Of a DNA stretch of 46,553 bases, positions 17,030-25,024 are shown piece after piece. The position numbers and the translations under genes are program-made. Positions within the stretch are counted from its first letter, which is position 1. Every line of letters starts with the position of its first letter. Source of the DNA: Clostridia bacterium (lineage in GTDB: Bacteria; Bacillota; Clostridia; Oscillospirales; CAG-272); assembly GCA_017456905.1 (NCBI GenBank), contig JAFTIL010000011.1, positions 1-46,553 of the forward strand, in the 5' to 3' direction. Under the pieces are notes generated by a model. It was not told where the DNA came from. It did no database searches and saw nothing but the letters and a program-made list of their open reading frames with translations.

Positions 17030-17917
17030 ATGAAGGGTATCGGTATCCTCGTCAATATTCTGGCCGTCCTGGTGGGCGGCGGCTTCGGACTTATGTTCAG
17101 GGGAAAGCTTAAAATAAGCCTTCAAAAACTTTTATACCGTACGATGGGTCTCGCCGTCATGGCGGTCGCTGCCTATGAATTCATACAGCATTATTTCGTC
17201 ATGTCGAGCGGCGAAGTGGAGCTTACAGGTTCTCTTTTGGTCATCATGGCATTGGTGGTGGGTGGCCTGATTGGCTATCTCTTTAACATCAGCGGCGGCA
17301 TTACCGCTATCGGTAAGACCTTGTCAAAAAAGGATGAGGATGAGAAAGCCAAGGAAAGTGCAAGACTGGATCGCCTGTCCCGTGCCGTGGAGCTGTCTGT
17401 GGAAAAGGATATGAAGCCACCGAAGGTCTCTTTCCTGGATAAGCTTCCTACCTACGCCGCGCCTGCACCCATGACGAACAACGCCTATGCTGACGGCTTC
17501 CTGATCGGAATTGTCCTTTTCTGCGCCAATTCCATGCTGTTCAATGGCGTTATGGCTGACAGCTCATCGGGAGAGACAACCCTTCTCCTCGTCAAATCCG
17601 TTATTGACTTTGTAGCTTGCTTTCTCCTATGCTCAAGCTTTGGCTCGGGGGCTATGTACGCCACCATCCCCATGGCTGTGTTGGAGGTTTTGATCTTTGG
17701 CGTTAATCTGGTTTTGCCTAATTTTACCGCCGAATTCTTTGATCCCACCCTCACGGGGCAGATCTCGGTGATCGGTGCCGTGATCCTCCTGGTCCTCGGC
17801 ATTCAGATGGCCTTTGATCGGAAGAGGCCTAAGGCCGCCGATCTGTTGCCGGCATATCTTATCCCCCTCCTTTATTACGGTATCCTGTTTGTGGTGAATC
17901 TTTTCCTGAGTGATTGA
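17030..17917 (+). CDS. DUF554 family membrane protein
   Basis: This 295-aa polytopic membrane protein begins with GILVNILAVLVGGGFGLMFRGKL, the DUF554 signature start. It has about seven hydrophobic segments and the usual second-half pattern (ADGFLIGIVLFCANSMLFNG, then MALEVLIFGVNL-type segments). A charged insert of about 50 residues (about 98-150, KKDEDEKAKES) separates the two halves and is longer than in typical members. The role of the family is unknown; a transporter is often assumed. It is followed by a 49-bp gap and the permease gene, so the two are likely cotranscribed. Confidence 0.85.
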   Translation: MKGIGILVNILAVLVGGGFGLMFRGKLKISLQKLLYRTMGLAVMAVAAYEFIQHYFVMSSGEVELTGSLLVIMALVVGGLIGYLFNISGGITAIGKTLSKKDEDEKAKESARLDRLSRAVELSVEKDMKPPKVSFLDKLPTYAAPAPMTNNAYADGFLIGIVLFCANSMLFNGVMADSSSGETTLLLVKSVIDFVACFLLCSSFGSGAMYATIPMAVLEVLIFGVNLVLPNFTAEFFDPTLTGQISVIGAVILLVLGIQMAFDRKRPKAADLLPAYLIPLLYYGILFVVNLFLSD

Positions 17918-17966
17918 CCGCCGCAAACTGTGTATAACAATCAAAAAACTAAGGAAGTGATGTTTC

Positions 17967-19151
17967 ATGGCTAAAGGAAAGTATAGCCAAAGACGCAAAG
18001 ACGAGCAAGCAGAGCTCAAACGACAGAAAAAGGTAGCCGTAAAAAACAAGCTGAAGGGCTTGCCCCGCAGGTATTTCATCGACGCCATGGGCGCCATGGC
18101 TTTGGGACTTTTCGCCTCTCTGCTGATCGGCACCATTTTTGACACCCTTGGAAATTACATACCCTGGCTTTTTCTCAAGACCATTGCCTCCTACGCCAAG
18201 CAAGCCACTGGTATGGCCATCGGCGTAGCCATCGCCCATAAGCTGGGGGCCCATCCCCTGGTCATGTTCTCCTGTGCAGGCGTGGGCGCGCTGTCTAACG
18301 CTATGGGGGCTGTCATCGACGGTGGAAAGATCCTCGCTTGGGCAGTTACCGCAGGAACGGGCGAAGGCGTGTTCTACAGCGCAGGCCCCGCAGGTGCCTT
18401 CTTTGCGGTCATTATCGCCGCCGAGATCGGTATGCTGGTTTCTAAAAAGACCCCCGTGGATATCCTCGTCACCCCCGTGGTCACCCTGCTGGTGGGCTTT
18501 GGCGCGGCCTGGGTCTTTTGCCCCGCCGTCTCCTATATCATGTATTATCTCGGCATCTTCATTGCCACCGCCACCACCTTCCAGCCCCTCATCATGGGTA
18601 TCGTGGTGTCGGTCGTGGTGGGTATCATCCTTACCTTGCCCATTTCCAGCGCGGCCATTTGTGCCATGATCTTTTCCTCCTCGGCCTATGAGGTCGCCTG
18701 TATCAACGGCACGGAGGAAGGATTTTTGCTGGCAGGCGGTGCCGCCGTGGTGGGCTGTTGCGCCCAGATGGTGGGCTTTGCCGTCAGTAGTTTCCGCGAA
18801 AATAAATGGGGGGGCCTGGTTTCCCAAGGTCTTGGTACCTCCATGCTCCAGATGGGCAACATCTGCCGCCGTCCCCAGATATGGATCCCCCCGACCCTGG
18901 CCGCCGCCATCATCGGCCCTCTTTCCACCATGGTCTTCAAGCTGGAGTGCATGGGCGTGGCCGCCGGTATGGGTACCTGCGGCATGGTTGGCCCCATCGG
19001 CGTGATCTCAGCCATGGAGCATTCCCCTATGATGTGGGCAGGCCTTGTGCTGTGTTGCCTCGTCCTCCCCGCTGTCCTGTCCCTCCTGTTTTCCGAGATC
19101 ATGCGAAAGCTGGAATGGATCAAGTATGGGGATATGAAGTTGGATGATTAA
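17967..19151 (+). CDS. PTS sugar transporter IIC-type permease (PTS_EIIC_2)
   Basis: This 394-aa membrane protein matches the PTS_EIIC_2 family. It has a lysine/arginine-rich cytoplasmic N-terminus (1-35), then about nine membrane segments. Family stretches visible include AGPAGAFFAVIIAAEIG, LPISSAAICAMIF, CCAQMVGFAVSSFREN, GLGTSMLQMGNI and WIPPTLAAAIIGPL. No IIA, IIB, HPr or EI gene is nearby, so sugar phosphorylation through this protein is uncertain; these orphan IIC proteins may move other small molecules. A near-identical 3' fragment lies 2.1 kb upstream in inverted orientation. Confidence 0.88.
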   Translation: MAKGKYSQRRKDEQAELKRQKKVAVKNKLKGLPRRYFIDAMGAMALGLFASLLIGTIFDTLGNYIPWLFLKTIASYAKQATGMAIGVAIAHKLGAHPLVMFSCAGVGALSNAMGAVIDGGKILAWAVTAGTGEGVFYSAGPAGAFFAVIIAAEIGMLVSKKTPVDILVTPVVTLLVGFGAAWVFCPAVSYIMYYLGIFIATATTFQPLIMGIVVSVVVGIILTLPISSAAICAMIFSSSAYEVACINGTEEGFLLAGGAAVVGCCAQMVGFAVSSFRENKWGGLVSQGLGTSMLQMGNICRRPQIWIPPTLAAAIIGPLSTMVFKLECMGVAAGMGTCGMVGPIGVISAMEHSPMMWAGLVLCCLVLPAVLSLLFSEIMRKLEWIKYGDMKLDD

Positions 19152-19181
19152 GTATTAAGTAACCTCTAAGTATAAACCTAT

Positions 19182-19222
19182 CAACACCCCCTTCCATCGT
19201 GGAAAGGGGTGTTGCCGCTTTT
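19182..19222 (+). terminator. Terminator after the permease gene
   Basis: CAACACCCC-TTCCA pairs with TGGAA-GGGGTGTTG (19182-19214), followed by CCGCTTTT. The stem is strong; the U-run is short. Confidence 0.75.
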
Positions 19223-19248
19223 ATACAGAAGATAAAAGGCCCGTAACT

Positions 19249-19307
19249 CTATGTAAGTGAATCAACCTATGGAAACAGAGAGCAACGATGTTTTGGGTGA
19301 TTCATAG
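19249..19307. repeat. Inverted repeat near the left side of the relaxase island
   Basis: TGAATCA (19258-19264) and TGATTCA (19298-19304) form a 7-bp inverted repeat, with CTATG and TAG as partly matching outer flanks. It lies between the permease terminator and the stop of the relaxase gene. It could be a weak terminator for the relaxase transcript or mark the edge of the inserted DNA; neither is proven. Confidence 0.35.
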
Positions 19308-19351
19308 AATGATAAGAATCTGTCGTCTTGCTGACTTTTCAACACGAAGTT

Positions 19352-20833
19352 TTACTTTTCTTTTTCCTGCTTTTTCTTCTTGGCCTGTGTGATGATCTCG
19401 TCGAGACGGCGCTTCCTTTGTTCACCATTGCCTAATGTCTCTTCCCAAAGATCCTCTTCCTTTTCTTGTTTCTTTTTTTCAACCTGCTCGATGATCTCTT
19501 CAAGCCTACGCTTTGTTTCCTTGCAGTCATCAGATATCTCTCTATGTGAATTGATAGCCTGACGGTTGTTTTTAATCAATTCGCGGGTGAATTGCAAACA
19601 CCCTACTAAATCATTCAAAAACTCTTGCGCCTTGTTTCGACGATGGGATGGAATGAGCTCTGCGAGTTTGAGAGCGTTTGATGCTTTTTCTTCGAAAAAA
19701 TTGACTTTCTCATTGAAGGTCTTGAGTTCGGGATGCCACTCTAAATCAAGTGTGAAATGGTTTAAATACTTTTTTATATCAGCAAGAGGCTTTTCATAAG
19801 CATCCACTTCTTCGACCATTTGCTTTAATCTGCGACACCATTCTTTCTCGTCGCGCTCCGCCGCCTCTATCTGCACACGTAACTGATCCAAGTAATTTCC
19901 CATGGAGTCTATCTGTACATTAAGGTCCTCTATCTCCCCGAACAGTTTTGATTTCTCTTCTTGACGGGCATTCAAAGCCAAGATGAGTTCAGACAGTATG
20001 GCTTCCTTTTCGGCAATCTCCATTTTAATTCTCTCATTGATGTACACGTTCTTTTCGTAATCTTCATTACGGCCGACCTTTTTCTCTTTGAATTCCCAAC
20101 CAAAGACTTCTCTTACAGCAACCTCTGCTTTATCCCTTACCTCACCTTGAAGGATTGTGCCCATTGTTATCTCATTGAAAACGGCGGACTTCTTGTTGCG
20201 ACATGCCAATCCATCAGAAGCATCCGGAGTATATTCAACTGGGACACCCACATAATGGATATGGGGGCAGTTTTCGTCCTGGTGGAGTGAAGCACCGGCT
20301 AATATGAACTCGTAATTGGGTCCCTTAAGCCCTTTAATAGTTTCGATCAGGATATACAGCAAAATTTTGCATATGAGCATACGTTTCTCGAAGGTCTGAT
20401 CTTTCCAATCGGTAAAGTCTCCAATTTGAATCAGACCTTCGACTGCGATTTGCTGGCAACGGTTAGCAGAAACTTTTTCAATATAGCTTTCAATTTTCTT
20501 GTGAGGGGTACCCTCGTTTTCCATTTTCTCGTTGTATTTGTCAATGGCATCCTGGAAAGTGCGCTCGTAAATTTGTTTAACAATCTCCACGAGATCAAGG
20601 TACCCTGAAATTTCAACGAGTTCTCCGTCCTTTATGATATAATGTCGATTTAAGTGCTTAAGGTCGAGATTAATCTCGGACTGCAACTTTGCGCTTTCCT
20701 CAGGGGTGTATTCATGATTGTTGTGTTTCTCAACATTCGCCAAGTCCTTCAGTGCCATGATTGAGGTGTTCTTTCCAGATTTTCTATCACGGCTTGCACG
20801 ACCAATGTGATTGGAATATGAAACTTTTCTCAT
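19352..20833 (-). CDS. MobV-family relaxase (Mob_Pre plasmid recombination/mobilisation protein)
   Basis: This 493-aa protein is a predicted site-specific DNA nickase that starts conjugal transfer at an oriT. It has the HUH-type metal motif HQDENCPHIHYVGVP (the HxDE..PHxH form of MobV) and, near the N-terminus, the KHNNHEY segment that fits MobV motif I. The C-terminal 220 residues are mostly charged coiled coil ending in KKKQEKEK. The ATG at 20833 is preferred because GGAGG lies 6 nt upstream; longer versions lack a ribosome site. No replication, recombinase or secretion gene is in the window, so it is an isolated mobilisation gene. It appears more A+T-rich than the operon to its right, consistent with acquisition. 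Confidence 0.88.
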   Translation of the reverse strand: MRKVSYSNHIGRASRDRKSGKNTSIMALKDLANVEKHNNHEYTPEESAKLQSEINLDLKHLNRHYIIKDGELVEISGYLDLVEIVKQIYERTFQDAIDKYNEKMENEGTPHKKIESYIEKVSANRCQQIAVEGLIQIGDFTDWKDQTFEKRMLICKILLYILIETIKGLKGPNYEFILAGASLHQDENCPHIHYVGVPVEYTPDASDGLACRNKKSAVFNEITMGTILQGEVRDKAEVAVREVFGWEFKEKKVGRNEDYEKNVYINERIKMEIAEKEAILSELILALNARQEEKSKLFGEIEDLNVQIDSMGNYLDQLRVQIEAAERDEKEWCRRLKQMVEEVDAYEKPLADIKKYLNHFTLDLEWHPELKTFNEKVNFFEEKASNALKLAELIPSHRRNKAQEFLNDLVGCLQFTRELIKNNRQAINSHREISDDCKETKRRLEEIIEQVEKKKQEKEEDLWEETLGNGEQRKRRLDEIITQAKKKKQEKEK

Positions 20834-20913
20834 CGAAGGCCTCCGTTCTGCAACTGATTGCCAGCGCAAGAAGCCATGAAAGTGTACCGAACAGCAAAGA
20901 TTCTTTTTTTCAT
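20830..20913 (-). CDS. 27-aa leader ORF translationally coupled to the relaxase
   Basis: An ATG at 20913 sits 6 nt after a TTAAGGAG ribosome site. It opens a 27-codon frame beginning MKKRIFAVRYTF and ending NGGLR. Its TGA overlaps the relaxase ATG as ATGA (20830-20833). The relaxase ribosome site lies inside this ORF. The arrangement suggests coupling or a translational control peptide. A TTG at 20917 would fuse this leader in another frame to the relaxase but is only 2 nt from the ribosome site, which is too close. Confidence 0.6.
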   Translation of the reverse strand: MKKRIFAVRYTFMASCAGNQLQNGGLR

Positions 20914-20979
20914 GCAAAACTCCTTAATTAATATGATTTGTTTTTGTTATAGCGGTTTACTATATTATTTCTGCGAATT

Positions 20980-21024
20980 AGAAAGCATTTCATAGTTGCT
21001 GCAACAGCCTATGGAGTGCTTTCT
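20980..21024. repeat. Strong hairpin upstream of the relaxase
   Basis: AGAAAGCA pairs with TGCTTTCT, with inner pairs CATAG/CTATG-like and GCTG/CAGC around CAA. On the plus strand it is followed by TTATTTAT. It lies between the relaxase leader ORF and the structured RNA region. It may be part of an oriT or terminate antisense transcription. Confidence 0.55.
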
Positions 21025-21080
21025 TTATTTATATACAATCAATACGCATCACCTCCTATGCAATAATTTGATAGACAAAC

Positions 21081-21146
21081 AAAAAGTGCAGTCTTCACGA
21101 ATAGCGAGGTAGGAACAACCTCTCCACATTCGTGAAAACTGCACTT
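21081..21146 (-). terminator. Second (downstream) intrinsic terminator of the structured RNA
   Basis: AAGTGCAGT-x-TTCACGAAT (21084-21102) pairs with ATTCGTGAA-x-ACTGCACTT (21128-21146), 18 pairs with one mismatch. A GAGGT/ACCTC stem lies inside. On the minus strand it is followed by TTTTTG (forward 21080-21085). Its left arm shares TCTTCACGAAT with the arm of the first terminator. Confidence 0.7.
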
Positions 21147-21159
21147 GGTGCATTTTATT

Positions 21160-21504
21160 AAAAAAAGCAATCTTCACGAATCCAATTCAATATTGATTCG
21201 CGAAAGACTGCATCCCGCAACCTTCTACCGCGGTGCTAGCGCTAAGTAGAAGCGGCTTCTCGCTTCGGTCGTTTTCAGTCATCCATAGACTACCGTCGTA
21301 TCTATTTGGATATGTAGACCGCTGACTGGCTGCATTACGGGGCGTCCCCCTGCGCTCGGCGCTCTAATGTTTGAGTATACTAAGAAATGCACTATTCTCA
21401 AACTTACACCTTGGCTGCCTTATTGTTCATGATTAAGCATGGGCAATTGCTCCTTTGGTAAATACAACTTATGTATCGCTTTCAAAGTGAGACAATTTTG
21501 CTTC
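21160..21504 (-). ncRNA. Candidate ~345-nt structured noncoding RNA
   Basis: Minus strand. It begins just after a consensus promoter (21511-21539) and ends at a hairpin (21167-21182 with 21195-21211) followed by seven U's (forward 21160-21166). Between them, consecutive stem-loops are visible. GTTTGAG/CTCAAAC lies at 21369-21403. A three-way junction closed by CATTA/TAATG (21333-21337 with 21365-21369) holds the GGGG-CGT-CCCC and GCGC-TCG-GCGC hairpins. An imperfect ATCC..TAC/GTA..GGAT hairpin sits near 21280-21312, flanked by CAGTC/GACTG. CTTCTAC/GTAGAAG lies at 21222-21252. A 6-codon ORF with an AAAGGAG site lies near its 5' end (about 21430). I do not recognise it as RNase P, tmRNA, SRP, 6S or a known riboswitch. 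An oriT role is an alternative. Confidence 0.5.
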
Positions 21505-21510
21505 GCCTCT

Positions 21511-21539
21511 ATTATAACACAAATTATTAAAAAATGCAA
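21511..21539 (-). promoter_or_regulatory. Promoter of the candidate structured RNA
   Basis: Minus strand: -35 TTGCAT (21534-21539), 17-nt spacer, -10 TATAAT (21511-21516). It diverges from the pncB promoter 55 bp away. Confidence 0.7.
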
Positions 21540-21594
21540 TAATAATATAAAAAATGTTTATATTTATTCTATATTCAGAATTTTTCGCTTTCCC

Positions 21595-21623
21595 TTGACA
21601 TCTCGGCTTCAACGAGGTATAAT
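21595..21623 (+). promoter_or_regulatory. Promoter of the pncB operon
   Basis: Perfect consensus: -35 TTGACA (21595-21600), 17-nt spacer, -10 TATAAT (21618-21623). The spacer carries a small inverted repeat CTCG/CGAG. It is followed by an AAAGGA ribosome site and the ATG at 21685. Confidence 0.88.
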
Positions 21624-21684
21624 AATAGAGATGTAATGTTAATGACGCCGACCTCTTGGGTACGGCAAGAAAGGAATTTTCAAA

Positions 21685-23136
21685 ATGAAGGACATTTCCC
21701 GCAACCTTACCATGCTCTGTGATTTTTACGAGCTCACCATGTCCAACGGCTATTTTAAGACGGGTCTTAAGGATCGTATCGTCTATTTCGACGTATTCTA
21801 CCGCAAGAACCCCGATCAGGGTGGCTTTGCCGTAGTAGCAGGTCTTGAGCAGATCGTGGAGTATATTCAAAATCTTCATTTCGACGAGAACGATATCAAT
21901 TATCTTCGTTCCAAGAATCTGTTCGACGAGGATTTTCTCGCTTATCTTGCCGACTTTACCTTTACGGGTGACATCTGGGCTGTACCCGAGGGAACCTACG
22001 TATTCCCCGGAGAGCCTCTTATGACCGTTCGTGCCCCTGCCATCCAGGCACAGTTTATTGAGACCTACGTGCTCATGGTCATCAACCATGAGTCCCTCAT
22101 CGCTACCAAGGCATCCCGTCTGACGAGAGCCGCCAAGGGACGTGCCGTCAGCGAATTCGGCTCCCGACGCGCCCAAGGAGCGGATGCGGCCATTCTCGGC
22201 GCCCGCGCCGCTTACATTGGTGGCGTGAACAGCACCGCTTGCACCATCGCCGACGAGGTCTACGGTGTTCCCGCCTCGGGCACCATGGCTCACGCTTGGG
22301 TACAGATGTTTGACGATGAATACACCGCGTTCAAGACATACTGTGAACTGTATCCCACCAATGCCACCCTGCTCATCGACACCTACAACGTCATGGAATC
22401 TGGTGTTCCCAACGCCATCCGCGCCTTTGAAGAGGTGCTGAAGCCCATGGGTATCACCAAGTGCGGCGTGCGTCTGGACTCGGGTGACATTGCCTACCTG
22501 TCCAAAAAGGTACGCAAGGCTTTGGACGAGGCAGGCTGGTTTGACTGCAAGATCATTGTGTCCAACTCTTTGGACGAATATATCATCCGTGAGCTCATCC
22601 GCCAGGGCGCGGCTGTGGATGCTTTCGGCGTAGGCGAGCGTCTCATCACCGCCAAGAGCGATCCCGTCTTCGGCGGTGTCTACAAGCTCTGCGCCGTGGA
22701 GGATCCCGACGGCACCATTGTACCTCGCATCAAAATCAGCGAGAACGTGGGCAAGATCACAACCCCCCACTTCAAGAAGGTGTACCGTCTTCGCGGACGT
22801 GACACGGGCAAAGCCGAGGCCGACCTCATCTGTTTGCACGACGAGGTCGTTGACGACAGCCAGCCCATTGAGATCTTTGATCCCATCAACACCTGGAAGC
22901 GCAAGACCCTCACCAATTATACCGCCACTGAACTGCTCGTTCCCATCTTCAAGCACGGCAAGCTGGTATACGATCTGCCCTCTTTGGAGGACATCCGCCG
23001 CCATTGTCAGGAGGAGCGCGAGGGGATGTGGGAGGAAGTTCGCCGCTTCACTAACCCCCACGACTATTACGTTGACCTTTCCCAGAAGCTGTGGGATATT
23101 AAGCACAGCTTGTTGAATAAGAGAAACAAGGGATAA
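21685..23136 (+). CDS. pncB: Nicotinate phosphoribosyltransferase
   Basis: This 483-aa cytoplasmic enzyme joins nicotinate to PRPP, with ATP use, to make nicotinate mononucleotide in NAD salvage. The visible family motifs are DFYELTMSNGYF (14-25), EFGSRRAQG (about 157-165), the regulatory histidine in SGTMAHAWVQMF (about 199-210), and RLDSGDIAYLS (about 265-275). Length is as expected for the bacterial enzyme. It is the first gene of a seven-gene plus-strand run that ends at the terminator at 27967. The uracil-DNA glycosylase gene follows after 10 bp. Confidence 0.97.
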   Translation: MKDISRNLTMLCDFYELTMSNGYFKTGLKDRIVYFDVFYRKNPDQGGFAVVAGLEQIVEYIQNLHFDENDINYLRSKNLFDEDFLAYLADFTFTGDIWAVPEGTYVFPGEPLMTVRAPAIQAQFIETYVLMVINHESLIATKASRLTRAAKGRAVSEFGSRRAQGADAAILGARAAYIGGVNSTACTIADEVYGVPASGTMAHAWVQMFDDEYTAFKTYCELYPTNATLLIDTYNVMESGVPNAIRAFEEVLKPMGITKCGVRLDSGDIAYLSKKVRKALDEAGWFDCKIIVSNSLDEYIIRELIRQGAAVDAFGVGERLITAKSDPVFGGVYKLCAVEDPDGTIVPRIKISENVGKITTPHFKKVYRLRGRDTGKAEADLICLHDEVVDDSQPIEIFDPINTWKRKTLTNYTATELLVPIFKHGKLVYDLPSLEDIRRHCQEEREGMWEEVRRFTNPHDYYVDLSQKLWDIKHSLLNKRNKG

Positions 23137-23146
23137 GGAGGCCGTC

Positions 23147-23719
23147 ATGTCCTACGAGTCCCTCGAAACCCTGGCTACCGATTGCGCCTCCTGTCAGGCC
23201 TGTCCGTTGGGCAAGACCCGCAAAAATCTCGTCTTTGGCGTGGGATCACCCACCGCCGACCTGATGTTCGTGGGCGAAGCCCCCGGTCAACAGGAGGACG
23301 AGCAAGGTATCCCCTTCGTGGGTGCAGCAGGTCAGCTTCTTGACCGCTATCTGTACGCCGTGGACATCCCCCGCGAATCGGTCTATATCGCCAACATTTT
23401 GAAGTGCCGTCCTCCCCACAACCGAGACCCGCTTCCCGAGGAGGAGGACGCTTGTATTCCCCATCTTCGGGAGCAAATCAAGCTCATCCACCCCAAAATG
23501 ATCGTTTGTCTCGGGCGCATTTCGGCCATGCGGCTCATCAAGCCTGATTATCGCATCACCAAGGAGCACGGCACCTTCGTAAAAAAGGGTGCGTTCCTCA
23601 TGACCGCCGTTTACCATCCCTCGGCTCTTTTGCGGGATGCCTCCAAAAAGGAGGCCATGCTCATAGACATGGAAAATATCAAAGCACAGTTAGATATTCT
23701 TACTTCCCAAAACGGCTGA
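23147..23719 (+). CDS. Family 4-like uracil-DNA glycosylase (Fe-S)
   Basis: This 190-aa DNA repair enzyme excises uracil from DNA. Four Cys for the 4Fe-4S cluster are visible: CASCQACPLG near the N-terminus gives CxxC, with Cys in ILKCRPP and one further Cys in DACIPH. Active-site motifs GEAPGQQED (about 43-51) and HPSALLR (about 165-171) are intact. Family 4 enzymes of this size are common in Clostridia. The ATG follows an AAGGAGG ribosome site. It shares the operon with pncB. Confidence 0.93.
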   Translation: MSYESLETLATDCASCQACPLGKTRKNLVFGVGSPTADLMFVGEAPGQQEDEQGIPFVGAAGQLLDRYLYAVDIPRESVYIANILKCRPPHNRDPLPEEEDACIPHLREQIKLIHPKMIVCLGRISAMRLIKPDYRITKEHGTFVKKGAFLMTAVYHPSALLRDASKKEAMLIDMENIKAQLDILTSQNG

Positions 23720-23731
23720 ATGGAGTTTCAT

Positions 23732-24694
23732 ATGACCCTGAATTACACTTCCCTGCTCACCATCATCGCCACCCTGTTTCTGCTGATGGCCTGCGGTTTT
23801 ATCGCCCGCAAAATGGGCATCATTGACGACGTGGCCTCCAAACGGCTGTCCTCCCTCATCATCAAGATCGGCCAGCCCATGATGATCATTGCCGCCCTCG
23901 TCAAAGCGGAATTCTCCATGGAAAACCTCAAGGACGGACTCATCATCGTAGTCATCGGCCTGGGCGTTCACGCCGTCATGTCTGTGTTGGCCTTCGGCTT
24001 TTGCGCGGGCTTTAGGGATCTTGACGAGCGCAAGATCACCGAGTTTTCTTTGGTGTTCACCAACACGGGTTTTATCGGCTTTCCCATCATGGAGGCGCTC
24101 TTTGGCCCCAAGGGGCTTTTCCTTGCCTCCTTTTACATCATCAGCTTCCACCTGTTCATATGGTCCTGGGGCATCGCCATTTTGGCCCGCAAGCGGTCGG
24201 ATATCAAGTTGACCGTCCGTAAAATCTTCATCAATTTAGGTTCTGTTCCCTGTCTCATCGGCATCCTGCTCTATATGCTGGTGATCCCCTTCCCCGATTT
24301 CGTGATGCCCGCCTTTATCGTGAAGTTTATGAGCTATCTCGGAGATCTCTGCACCCCCATCTCGGTGCTGATCACGGGTGCCCTCCTGGCCACAAGAACA
24401 CCGAAACAGATCTTCGGTTCGGGCAAGATCTACTATTTCTCCGGGCTGAAATTGCTGGTCATTCCCGCCATCGTATGCGTGATCGGCAAGCTCATCGGCC
24501 TTCCCAACGACACGGTACTCTTTTGCACCGTGGAGGCCGCTCTCCCTGCCGCCGCCACCATCACCATGTTTTCAGAGCTCTACGGACTCAACGCGGGGTA
24601 TGCTTCCCAGACCGTGGGTACATCCTCTCTCCTATCCGTCGGAACTCTGCCGCTGATCATCATGATCGCAGAGTGGTTTGTCAACCTTTGGTAA
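23732..24694 (+). CDS. AEC-family (auxin efflux carrier-like) transporter
   Basis: This 320-aa membrane protein has about ten helices in two five-helix halves, as in the AEC/BART fold. Typical features are LMACGFIARKMGIID, TNTGFIGFPIMEALFG in the first half, and the conserved PAAATITMFSELYG in the last third. Family members export organic acids or amino-acid-like anions; the substrate is not visible here. I chose the ATG at 23732, because GGAG lies 6 nt upstream, over an ATG at 23720 that has no ribosome site. Confidence 0.9.
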   Translation: MTLNYTSLLTIIATLFLLMACGFIARKMGIIDDVASKRLSSLIIKIGQPMMIIAALVKAEFSMENLKDGLIIVVIGLGVHAVMSVLAFGFCAGFRDLDERKITEFSLVFTNTGFIGFPIMEALFGPKGLFLASFYIISFHLFIWSWGIAILARKRSDIKLTVRKIFINLGSVPCLIGILLYMLVIPFPDFVMPAFIVKFMSYLGDLCTPISVLITGALLATRTPKQIFGSGKIYYFSGLKLLVIPAIVCVIGKLIGLPNDTVLFCTVEAALPAAATITMFSELYGLNAGYASQTVGTSSLLSVGTLPLIIMIAEWFVNLW

Positions 24695-24718
24695 AAATAA
24701 ACATAAAGGATTTTGAAT

Positions 24719-25021
24719 ATGAACAACAGAATTGACGACGAACGCCTGGAATTTCTGTACCGCGGCATTCTGACTCTAGACACTGTAGAGGACTGCCGCC
24801 GTTTCTTCGAAGATCTTTGCACCCCCTCCGAGCTTTTGGAGATGTCCCGCCGTATGCAGGCGGCCAAAATGCTGAAGAACAACATGGTTTATACCGAGAT
24901 CGCCGCTGAGACGGGACTCAGCACCGCTACCATCAGCCGTGTCAACCGTTGCTTGAAGTACAACGACGGTGGCTACGTCAAGGTGCTGGACGATCTGGAT
25001 CGGGTTTATCGGAAAAAGTAA
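24719..25021 (+). CDS. YerC/YecD-type TrpR-related regulator
   Basis: This 100-aa helical DNA-binding protein belongs to the TrpR-like superfamily. The helix-turn-helix lies at about 55-80 (YTEIAAETGLSTATISRVNRCL), and the N-terminal CTPSELLEMSRRMQ helix is characteristic. Targets in this organism are unknown; in the family the protein is a small repressor-like factor. The ATG at 24719 is 8 nt after AAAGGA. A small inverted-repeat element follows, before the methyltransferase gene. Confidence 0.9.
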   Translation: MNNRIDDERLEFLYRGILTLDTVEDCRRFFEDLCTPSELLEMSRRMQAAKMLKNNMVYTEIAAETGLSTATISRVNRCLKYNDGGYVKVLDDLDRVYRKK

Positions 25022-25024
25022 ACC

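Noticed and set aside
20834-20917. A 28-residue N-terminal extension of the relaxase from a TTG
   Set aside because: The TTG is only 2 nt from the ribosome site, which instead suits the ATG of the leader ORF; the relaxase has its own GGAGG and ATG.
21369-21403. A 35-bp GTTTGAG..CTCAAAC unit resembling a type II CRISPR repeat
   Set aside because: It occurs once, has no spacers and no cas genes. It is better read as one hairpin of the structured region.
20980-21504. Retron or group II intron reading of the hairpin-rich region
   Set aside because: There is no reverse transcriptase gene in the window and no intron domain V/VI-like end was seen.
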